From JASGDB01 sp049841315 (GTDB lineage: Bacteria > Bacteroidota > Bacteroidia > Flavobacteriales > Weeksellaceae), in the NCBI GenBank assembly GCA_049841315.1, contig JASGDB010000067.1:1-12655 (forward strand): a DNA stretch of 12,655 bases, read 5' to 3'. The first letter of the stretch is position 1. Every line of letters starts with the position of its first letter. Below the pieces are notes generated by a model. It did not search any database. It saw nothing but the letters and a program-made list of their open reading frames with translations, and was not told the origin of the DNA. The position numbers and the translations under genes were made by a program. Positions 6,202 through 12,655 of this stretch are shown here, piece after piece.

Positions 6202-7047
6202 ATGAAAAAAATCTTTACAATTTTAGGTATTGTGTCTGTGGCAACTTTTGCGAATGCACAAATCGTAATTAATGAAGCCTATGGAGGCGGTGGAAACAGT
6301 GGCTCTACTTACAAAAATGACTTTATCGAACTTATCAATAGTGGAACTGCAACTGTAACTTTATCGGGAGCAACTTTGCAATATGCATCCGCAACGGGTA
6401 CATTTAACCAATATCATACGCTTCCAAGTATTACATTAACACCAGGGCAAACTTATTTGATACAAGAAGCTGCAGGTACTGGTGGTACAACAAGTATTTC
6501 ACCAGATTTTACTCCGTCAGCGATAATTAATTTTGATGGAAGTACAAATACTAGTGTTGGATTTGCTATGGCAGCGGCAAACTTCAAAGTTGTACTTGCA
6601 AGTAATGATACTCAGGTAACGGGACCAACTAATGCAAATGTATTAGACTTTGTAGGAGTTGGAACGGCAAATATGTATGAAGGCTCAGGAGCAGCTCCTG
6701 CAGCTTCTAATTCTACTTCAGTTTCAAGAACTAATGGTGTTGATACTAATAATAATACAGCTGATTTTACAGCAGGTACTCCAACTCCTCAAAATTCATC
6801 AACGTTAGCAGTTACAGATATTACAAAAGCTAAATCAGTTCTTGTTAAGAATACAGTAGCAAAAGAAACTATTACTTTCGCTAATGATTCTGATGTTCAG
6901 ATTGTAAATGCAGCAGGACAAGTAGTAAAAGCAGCTAAAGTAAATGCAGGAACAGAACTAAACGTTTCTTCTTTGTCTAAAGGTGTTTACTTCGTAACCG
7001 GAACTGTAAACGGACAGAAAGTTTCACAGAAAATCGTAAAACAGTAA
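6202..7047 (+). CDS. Secreted lamin-tail-domain protein with T9SS type A sorting tail
   Basis: The 281-residue protein starts with a classical Sec signal peptide (MKKIFTILGIVSVATFANA, cleavage likely after Ala19). Residues 20 to about 170 begin IVINEAYGGGGN, followed by DFIELINSGTATVTLSGATLQYAS; this matches the start of lamin-tail-like domains (LTD), a beta-sandwich found on secreted bacterial proteins. A Ser/Thr/Asn-rich spacer leads to residues about 210-281, where VQIVNAAGQVV, LNVSSLSKGVYFVTG and the terminal KVSQKIVKQ form a type A T9SS C-terminal sorting domain. The protein should therefore be exported through the type IX system and released or attached to the cell surface. No catalytic domain is present, so a structural or adhesive role is likely but unproven. 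It is a monocistronic unit with its own promoter and terminator. Confidence 0.88.
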   Translation: MKKIFTILGIVSVATFANAQIVINEAYGGGGNSGSTYKNDFIELINSGTATVTLSGATLQYASATGTFNQYHTLPSITLTPGQTYLIQEAAGTGGTTSISPDFTPSAIINFDGSTNTSVGFAMAAANFKVVLASNDTQVTGPTNANVLDFVGVGTANMYEGSGAAPAASNSTSVSRTNGVDTNNNTADFTAGTPTPQNSSTLAVTDITKAKSVLVKNTVAKETITFANDSDVQIVNAAGQVVKAAKVNAGTELNVSSLSKGVYFVTGTVNGQKVSQKIVKQ

Positions 7048-7070
7048 TTTTTTAACTGTTGCTTAAATTA

Positions 7071-7104
7071 AAAAGCCGCTTCGCAAGAAGCGGTTTTTGT
7101 TTTT
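7071..7104 (+). terminator. Intrinsic terminator after the T9SS protein gene
   Basis: CCGCTTC (7076-7082) and GAAGCGG (7087-7093) pair perfectly around a GCAA tetraloop, with AAAAG upstream and T-rich sequence (7094-7104) downstream that extend the stem and provide the U tract. It lies 24 nt after the stop codon. Confidence 0.92.
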
Positions 7105-7263
7105 ATACCGGTGGATTACTGCTAATAAAGAGTATTATATTTCGTGCTTTCGAGCCTTTCGTGGCTGTTTATAATTTTTGCTGTGTAGTAACAAAATCCG
7201 TGCATCTTCTGCAATTAAAAAAATGATTTTTCCACAAAATTTTTCAGTTCACTTTCAAATGAT

Positions 7264-7271
7264 TAAATTTG
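7264..7271 (+). promoter_or_regulatory. Putative -7 promoter box for the topoisomerase IV operon
   Basis: TAAATTTG is a perfect TAnnTTTG match ending 25 nt before the parE ATG. A clear TTTG -33 box is missing; only a T-rich stretch occurs at the right distance. It sits at the expected place to drive parE, the two-TM gene and parC together. Confidence 0.5.
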
Positions 7272-7296
7272 GGGGTTATGAAGATTTAGGAATTTT

Positions 7297-9177
7297 ATGA
7301 GCGAAAATCAACAGGTAAACTATTCTGAAGACAATATCCGTACGCTGGACTGGCAGGAGCATATCCGGCTTCGCCCGGGAATGTACATCGGGAAGCTGGG
7401 CGACGGTTCTTCGGCGGACGACGGTATTTATATACTTTTAAAGGAAATCATCGATAACTCTATCGACGAATTCCGTATGAAATCCGGAAAACGAATTGAA
7501 ATCAAACTCGATGAAAAGAAAGTCGTTATCCGCGATTTCGGACGTGGAATACCGCTCGGGAAGATGGTGGATGCCGTTTCCAAAATGAATACTGGAGGAA
7601 AATACGATAGCAAGGCTTTCAAAAAATCAGTCGGACTGAACGGTGTCGGAACCAAAGCCGTGAATGCGCTTTCGGATTTCTTCAAAGTGCGCTCTTTCCG
7701 CGACGGAAAAATGAAAGTGGCAACGTTTTCAAAAGGAAATATTACAGAAGAACTGCCAGAAGCTGAAACTTCCGACCGCAACGGAACGGAAATCAGCTTT
7801 ATTCCCGACCATGAAATTTTCCTGCATTTTAAATTCAGAAAGGAGTATATCGAGAGGATGCTCCGTAATTACGCTTACCTGAATCCGGGACTGAAAATTA
7901 TTTTCAACGGTGAGACTTTCTTTTCCGAAAACGGGCTGAAAGACCTGCTGGAAGAAGAACTGGAAAGCGAAACACTCTATCCGATTGTCCACCTGAAAGA
8001 CGAAGATATTGAAGTGGCAATCACGCATACCGACAAATCGCAGACGGAAACCTATTTTTCTTTTGTCAACGGGCAGAACACCACGCAGGGCGGAACGCAT
8101 CTGAATGCTTTTCGTGAAGCGTATGTGAAAACCATTCGTGAGTTTTTCAATAAAAATTTTGATGCTTCCGATATCCGGAAATCCATTGTGGCGGCAATTT
8201 CAATCAATGTGGAAGAGCCCGTTTTTGAATCGCAGACCAAAACCAAACTCGGCTCGAATGACATCGGCCCGAATGGCCCTACGGTAAGGACTTTCATCAT
8301 CGATTTTCTGAAAAATAAACTCGATAATTTCCTGCACAAAAATCCGGAAGTTGCCGAAGCCGTTCAGCGGAAAATTTTAATCTCCGAAAGGGAAAGAAAA
8401 GAATTGTCCGGTATTCAGAAATTAGCAAGGGAAAGAGCGAAAAAAGTTTCGCTTCACAATAAAAAACTCCGCGATTGCAGACAGCATTACAACGACCAGA
8501 AAGCCGTCCGCAAATCGGAAACACAGATTTTCATCACTGAGGGAGATTCTGCATCGGGTTCTATCACAAAATCCCGAGACGTGGAAACTCAGGCGGTTTT
8601 TTCCCTGAAAGGAAAGCCTTTGAACTGCTACGGCTTAACAAAAAAAGTAGTCTATGAAAATGAGGAATTCAATCTGCTTCAGGCGGCGCTGAATATTGAG
8701 GAATCGCTCGAAGATTTGCGTTACAATCAGGTGATTATCGCTACCGATGCCGATGTGGACGGAATGCACATCCGCCTTTTGATGATTACGTTTTTCCTGC
8801 AGTTTTTCCCTGATTTGATTAAAAATGGGCATTTGTATATTCTTCAGACGCCTTTGTTCAGGGTGAGAAACAAAAAGGAAACCCGCTACTGCTATTCCGA
8901 AGCGGAACGCCTCAAAGCACTAAATGAATTGGGCAAAAATCCTGAAATTACACGATTCAAAGGATTGGGAGAAATTTCTCCGGATGAATTCAAATTTTTT
9001 ATCGGAAAAGACATCCGTTTAGAACCTGTGGTAATCGGGAAAGACCAGACTATTGAACAGCTTCTGGAATTTTATATGGGCAAAAATACGCCGGACAGAC
9101 AATTATTCATTCTGGATAATCTGGTAGTGGAAGACCCCGATATTGATAAAAAAGAAATTTTGCAGGATGCAGAATAA
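7297..9177 (+). CDS. parE: DNA topoisomerase IV subunit B (ParE)
   Basis: This is the 626-residue ATPase subunit of the type IIA topoisomerase that decatenates daughter chromosomes. The GHKL ATPase domain shows KEIIDNSIDEF (catalytic Glu50, Mg-binding Asn54), RDFGRGIP (79-86), and GLNGVGTKAVNALS (113-126). The QTK loop that contacts ATP is at 313-315. The TOPRIM domain has EGDSASGS (415-422) and DADVDG (484-489), the metal-binding acidic residues for DNA cleavage, and the conserved RFKGLGEISPDEF segment follows (553-565). The length lacks the long insertion of proteobacterial GyrB, and the gene sits in one operon with the A subunit, so ParE is preferred over GyrB. The A subunit next door lacks a GyrA box, which agrees. 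The next gene starts 23 nt after the stop. Confidence 0.93.
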   Translation: MSENQQVNYSEDNIRTLDWQEHIRLRPGMYIGKLGDGSSADDGIYILLKEIIDNSIDEFRMKSGKRIEIKLDEKKVVIRDFGRGIPLGKMVDAVSKMNTGGKYDSKAFKKSVGLNGVGTKAVNALSDFFKVRSFRDGKMKVATFSKGNITEELPEAETSDRNGTEISFIPDHEIFLHFKFRKEYIERMLRNYAYLNPGLKIIFNGETFFSENGLKDLLEEELESETLYPIVHLKDEDIEVAITHTDKSQTETYFSFVNGQNTTQGGTHLNAFREAYVKTIREFFNKNFDASDIRKSIVAAISINVEEPVFESQTKTKLGSNDIGPNGPTVRTFIIDFLKNKLDNFLHKNPEVAEAVQRKILISERERKELSGIQKLARERAKKVSLHNKKLRDCRQHYNDQKAVRKSETQIFITEGDSASGSITKSRDVETQAVFSLKGKPLNCYGLTKKVVYENEEFNLLQAALNIEESLEDLRYNQVIIATDADVDGMHIRLLMITFFLQFFPDLIKNGHLYILQTPLFRVRNKKETRYCYSEAERLKALNELGKNPEITRFKGLGEISPDEFKFFIGKDIRLEPVVIGKDQTIEQLLEFYMGKNTPDRQLFILDNLVVEDPDIDKKEILQDAE

Positions 9178-9200
9178 AAAACAAATAAAAAAACACAAAT

Positions 9201-9695
9201 ATGAGATTAAGTAACAGGAACAAAGCCTCATTGTATCAGTTTTTGAGCACTTTGCTATGGATATTTTTTTTCGGTGGAGTAGCATTGTTTTTCATTGAAA
9301 AATACAAATTTGACTTTTTGGGTTGGGAGAGTTATCTGCTCATCATTATTCCGGTTTTTATGTTAGCGATTTTTTATGTGAGAGGAAGACAGATTTTTGA
9401 ATACGACAGCGACGGCGAAGCACTGAATTTCAAAAACAGAAATGTAATCGCCATGCTCGACAAGCCGTTAAGCGATGAGTTCCCGAAATATAAACTGTTG
9501 AAATACGAAGTTGTAAACGGAATTATTTTCAAAAGACTGTACATCACTATTTCAAGTAAAAAAAGCAATGCCATTATCCTGAAATACGATATTTCCTACC
9601 TCACCAACAAAGAAATAAAAGATTTGAAATTCTCTTTGAACAAGGTAGAAAAAGCCAATAAAGAATACAAACAAGCCAATAAACAAAACCAATGA
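9201..9695 (+). CDS. Two-TM protein of unknown function between parE and parC
   Basis: I do not recognise this 164-residue protein. It has two hydrophobic segments, about residues 10-31 (LYQFLSTLLWIFFFGGVALFFI) and 43-60 (SYLLIIIPVFMLAIFYV), forming a short hairpin. A soluble domain of about 100 residues follows, with alternating beta-like stretches (KYKLLKYEVVNGIIF, LYITISSKK, AIILKYDI), then a final Lys/Glu-rich helix. This pattern resembles small membrane-anchored PH-like (DUF304/bPH-type) proteins, but that is only inference. It starts 23 nt after parE and its TGA overlaps the parC ATG as ATGA, so it is surely co-transcribed and probably translationally coupled with parC. A topological or partitioning role is possible from context only. 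Confidence 0.8.
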   Translation: MRLSNRNKASLYQFLSTLLWIFFFGGVALFFIEKYKFDFLGWESYLLIIIPVFMLAIFYVRGRQIFEYDSDGEALNFKNRNVIAMLDKPLSDEFPKYKLLKYEVVNGIIFKRLYITISSKKSNAIILKYDISYLTNKEIKDLKFSLNKVEKANKEYKQANKQNQ

Positions 9696-12292
9696 CAGAA
9701 GAATTTTCGCACGAAGGAGAAAGTTTAAAAAAAGTTTCGGGACTGTACCGAGACTGGTTTCTGGATTATGCTTCATACGTGATTCTTGACCGCGCCATTC
9801 CGTCCGTGTACGACGGTTTTAAGCCTGTACAGCGCAGAATCATGCATTCCATGCGTGAACTGGAGGACGGACGCTACAACAAAGTCGCCAATATTGTCGG
9901 AAATACAATGAAATATCACCCTCACGGCGATGCTTCCATTACCGATGCCATGGTGCAGATTGGCCAGAAAGAACTGCTGATTGACACGCAGGGAAACTGG
10001 GGAAATATTTTCACCGGAGATTCTGCGGCGGCGGCGAGATATATTGAAGCAAGACTTACGCCTTTTGCGCTGGAAGTGGTTTTCAATCCGAAGACGACCG
10101 AATGGGCAAAATCCTACGACGGAAGAAACAACGAACCGATAGATTTGCCTGTAAAATTCCCGCTACTTCTCGCTCAGGGAGTTGAGGGAATCGGAGTCGG
10201 ACTTTCCACAAAAATTCTTCCGCATAATTTCAATGAATTGATTAATGCTTCGGTGGCTTATCTCAAAGGGAAAAAGTTTGAGCTGTATCCCGATTTTCAG
10301 ACTGCCGGATTTTTGGATGTTTCGGAATATAACGACGGACAGCGTGGCGGGAGAGTCCGTGCCAGAGCGAGGATTGTTCAAACAGATAAGCACACGCTCA
10401 CCATTACCGAACTTCCGTTTTCCAAAACTACGGGCGACCTCATTGATTCCATTCTGAAAGCCAACGACAGAGGAAAAATCAAAATCAAAAAAATAGAGGA
10501 CAATACTTCCGATAAGGTGGAAATCATCGTTCATCTTCATAATGATGTTTCGCCGGATAAGACGATTGATGCGCTGTATGCGTTTACGGATTGCCAGGTC
10601 AGTATTTCTCCGAATGCCTGCGTGATTGTGGGCGACAAGCCGATGTTCCTTTCTGTTTCGGAAATTTTGAGGATGAATACCGACCACACGGTTTCATTAT
10701 TGAAAAAAGAACTCGAAATCGAGCTTCACGAATTGCAGGAAAGCTGGCATTTTGCTTCGTTGGAAAGAATTTTCATCGAAAACAGAATTTACCACGACAT
10801 CGAAGAGGTAAAATCATGGGAAGAAGTTATTGAAACCATTGATAAAGGCTTAAAACCTCATACCAAACATCTGCTGAGAGCAGTTACCGAAGACGATATT
10901 GTACGGTTAACCGAAATCAGAATTAAGAGAATTTCCAGGTTTGATTTGGATAAATTCAAGGAGAATATCGCTTCACTTGAAGGAAAAATCGAACAGTGCA
11001 AATATCATCTGGACAACCTTATTCAGTATTCCATTGACTATTATCTGAATATTCAGAAAAAATACGGAAAAGACAAGGAAAGAAGAACCGAACTGAGGGT
11101 TTTCGATACGATTGATGCGACAAAAGTTGCCGTTGCCAACGTGAAATTCTACGTCAATTATGAAGAAGGCTTCATCGGAACTTCCCTGAGAAAAGACGAA
11201 TATCTTTTCGACTGTTCGGATATCGACGACATCATTACTTTCCGCAAAGACGGAACGATGAAAGTGGTAAAGGCAGAAGCGAAAACATTCATCGGGAAAG
11301 ATATTCTGCATGTAGCGGTTTGGAAAAAACAGGACAAACGCACTGTTTACAACATGATTTACCGCGAAGGCAGGGAAGGACCTTATTATATGAAGCGTTT
11401 TTCCGTAACCGGAGTTACGAGGAATACTGATTACAAACTGGCTTCGGATAAAAAAGGCTCGGAAATGCTCTATTTTTCAGCCAATCCGAATGGTGAAGCG
11501 GAAACCGTTTCCGTTTTATTAAAACCGAATCCGAGAATCCGAAAAAGCAAAATGGATATTGATTTCTCCGAACTTGCCATTAAAGGAAGGGATTCCAAAG
11601 GAAATCTCGTAACCAAATATGCCGTAAAAAAAGTCGAGCTTAAAGAAGAAGGCGTTTCCACATTAGCACCGCGGAAAATCTGGTTCGATGAAACTGTTCG
11701 CCGACTGAATGCCGATGCCAGAGGAACATTATTGGGGAATTTTAAAGGTGATGATAAAATATTGACTATCAACACGAACGGCGAAGCGAAATTAATTACT
11801 TTTGACCTTAGCAACCGTTTCGACGACGAATATTTGGTGTTGGAAAAATGGAATCCTGAACAGCCAATCACCTGTATTTATTTTGACGGAGAAAAAGGAA
11901 TTTATTTCATCAAACGTTTCATGCTGGAAAACACGCTGAATGTCCAGACCTTCATGCCGTCGGAACATCCTAAATCCTTTATCGAAAACGTAATTGTATC
12001 TTCCAATGCGACGGCGGAACTCGTTTTTGCCAAAGAAAAAGGAAAGGACAAAGAACCGGAAACCATTAATATAGATGAATTTATTGCGGTAAAAGGCATA
12101 AAAGCCATTGGAAATCAGTTAACTAAAAACAAAGTGAAAGCCATCAATATCACCGTTCCCGAACCCGAAGAAATCAATGAAGGTTTTGATGAAGTAGCAC
12201 AGACAGAAGGACACATCAGCTTTATAGACCACGATGTGAAAGAGGAGGATTTTCCGGAAGAAGGAATTATAGGGGATTTATTTGAAGAATAG
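9692..12292 (+). CDS. parC: DNA topoisomerase IV subunit A (ParC)
   Basis: This is the 866-residue DNA-breaking and rejoining subunit, partner of ParE. The winged-helix region reads RAIPSVYDGFKPVQRRI (34-50), then KYHPHGDASITDAMV (74-88) and AAAARYIEARL, in which Tyr117 (after Arg116) is the catalytic tyrosine that bonds to the DNA 5' phosphate. GVEGIGVGLSTKILPHN is the conserved tower-entry segment. The long middle region is the coiled-coil arm, and the C-terminal third should form the beta-pinwheel DNA-wrapping domain. There is no GyrA-box (QRRGGxG), which supports ParC rather than GyrA. The tail is very acidic. The residue aligned with E. coli GyrA Ser83 is Ala81 (D-A-S instead of D-S-A). 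The start codon overlaps the upstream stop codon. Confidence 0.93.
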   Translation: MTEEFSHEGESLKKVSGLYRDWFLDYASYVILDRAIPSVYDGFKPVQRRIMHSMRELEDGRYNKVANIVGNTMKYHPHGDASITDAMVQIGQKELLIDTQGNWGNIFTGDSAAAARYIEARLTPFALEVVFNPKTTEWAKSYDGRNNEPIDLPVKFPLLLAQGVEGIGVGLSTKILPHNFNELINASVAYLKGKKFELYPDFQTAGFLDVSEYNDGQRGGRVRARARIVQTDKHTLTITELPFSKTTGDLIDSILKANDRGKIKIKKIEDNTSDKVEIIVHLHNDVSPDKTIDALYAFTDCQVSISPNACVIVGDKPMFLSVSEILRMNTDHTVSLLKKELEIELHELQESWHFASLERIFIENRIYHDIEEVKSWEEVIETIDKGLKPHTKHLLRAVTEDDIVRLTEIRIKRISRFDLDKFKENIASLEGKIEQCKYHLDNLIQYSIDYYLNIQKKYGKDKERRTELRVFDTIDATKVAVANVKFYVNYEEGFIGTSLRKDEYLFDCSDIDDIITFRKDGTMKVVKAEAKTFIGKDILHVAVWKKQDKRTVYNMIYREGREGPYYMKRFSVTGVTRNTDYKLASDKKGSEMLYFSANPNGEAETVSVLLKPNPRIRKSKMDIDFSELAIKGRDSKGNLVTKYAVKKVELKEEGVSTLAPRKIWFDETVRRLNADARGTLLGNFKGDDKILTINTNGEAKLITFDLSNRFDDEYLVLEKWNPEQPITCIYFDGEKGIYFIKRFMLENTLNVQTFMPSEHPKSFIENVIVSSNATAELVFAKEKGKDKEPETINIDEFIAVKGIKAIGNQLTKNKVKAINITVPEPEEINEGFDEVAQTEGHISFIDHDVKEEDFPEEGIIGDLFEE

Positions 12293-12349
12293 AATGGTTT
12301 ACTCATAGTTCTATCTAAAAAACGTTTTTACATTCAAAATTTAAACAAA

Positions 12350-12544
12350 ATGAACAGCATATTATTAATCATCATCGCCGTTACGGCAGTCATCAGTTTT
12401 ATCGGCTTTCAGAATATTTCTGTTTTCGAGAAATACAAATTCAATGTCGGTGCAATCCTGAACAGGAAAGAGTACGTGCGCCTGCTTTCTGCGGGATTTC
12501 TGCATGGTGATGTGATGCATCTGGTATTTAGTCGCTCCTTATAA
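12350..12544 (+). pseudogene. Rhomboid intramembrane serine protease, 5' fragment interrupted
   Basis: The first 60 codons encode a hydrophobic helix (MNSILLIIIAVTAVISFIGF) and then RLLSAGFLHGDVMHLVF, the conserved rhomboid segment with the H-G-D-x-x-H motif leading into the HxxxN helix. After Phe60 homology stops: only SRSL and a TAA stop follow, where family members continue N-M-x-T-L-x-F. The catalytic GxSG serine (TM4) and the histidine (TM6) are absent, and no frame in the remaining 110 bp continues the fold, so this copy cannot be an active protease as it stands. It begins 57 nt after parC and could be read from the same operon. Whether the rest of the gene lies beyond an inserted element to the right cannot be seen. 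Confidence 0.7.
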
Positions 12545-12655
12545 TACCCCATTTTAATTTACGAAAGCAAAATTCGGGAGCAAATTTAGTCGGAATATGA
12601 TGGATAAAAAATAGTTCAAAAGATTTTGTTTTAGGATTTCCATCATCTTTTTCAA
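12530..12655. other. Unidentified AT-rich sequence interrupting the rhomboid gene
   Basis: The sequence changes character at about 12530: rhomboid coding potential ends and AT-rich DNA runs to the right edge. On the minus strand one frame is open from the edge to a stop made by 12528-12530, exactly at the junction, and reads ...FFIHHIPTKF then WGIIRSD. A second minus frame ends at 12554. Either could be the C-terminus of a gene in an inserted element, but I recognise no transposase family. The motif TTTAGTCG occurs at the junction (12527-12534) and again at 12585-12592. An insertion-sequence end is the leading explanation, not proven. Confidence 0.4.

Noticed and set aside
7278..7289. Mini open frame ATG-AAG-ATT-TAG upstream of parE, a possible leader peptide
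   Set aside because: Three codons with no regulatory codons or hairpins around them; most likely chance.
10163..10687. Minus-strand open frame of 174 codons within parC
   Set aside because: It lies opposite conserved ParC sequence, with no promoter or domain; a shadow frame.
1..12655. CRISPR array, prophage, toxin-antitoxin or defence island
   Set aside because: No regularly spaced repeats, integrase, phage structural genes or paired small toxin/antitoxin genes were seen on either strand; the only hint of mobility is the right-edge junction.

Overview
The window looks like chromosomal DNA of a flavobacterium, most likely from the Chryseobacterium/Weeksellaceae group. The evidence is promoters of the Bacteroidetes type (TTTG, an 18-20 nt spacer, then TAnnTTTG), A-rich leaders without Shine-Dalgarno sequences, a secreted protein with a type IX secretion (T9SS) C-terminal tail, two lipoproteins, and families typical of the phylum (DUF4846, DUF4130, a Bacteroidetes-type ParE/ParC pair). 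The genus is inferred from general resemblance and was not tested by a search.

Left part (1-2623): the 3' end of an FAD-dependent oxidoreductase gene enters from the left edge. It is followed by tRNA-Gln(CTG) with its own promoter and a strong intrinsic terminator. An ABC-F ATPase gene starts only about 20 nt after that terminator.

Middle part (2624-7104): two minus-strand genes, DUF4130 (the TIGR03915-type putative DNA-metabolism protein) and a DUF4846 lipoprotein, converge on the ABC-F gene and are separated from each other and from it by palindromic intergenic elements. Divergent from DUF4130 is a GH13 alpha-amylase-family lipoprotein, followed by a small secreted lamin-tail-domain protein with a T9SS tail, a consensus promoter and a textbook terminator. 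The amylase and the T9SS protein would act at or outside the cell envelope; no SusC/SusD pair is present.

Right part (7264-12655): a compact operon encodes topoisomerase IV subunit B (parE), an unrecognised two-TM protein and topoisomerase IV subunit A (parC). The two-TM gene overlaps parC by ATGA, which suggests translational coupling. After it comes the first 60 codons of a rhomboid protease gene, whose reading frame breaks off abruptly into unrelated AT-rich sequence. This is best explained as the end of an inserted element or a rearrangement junction.

Most genes here are ordinary housekeeping or envelope genes. The most interesting signals are non-genic: a 17-bp palindrome shared between an intergenic repeat and an in-frame insertion within the ABC-F coding sequence, two other families of perfect palindromes between genes, and the broken rhomboid gene at the right edge. 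I found no convincing new defence, CRISPR or biosynthetic system.
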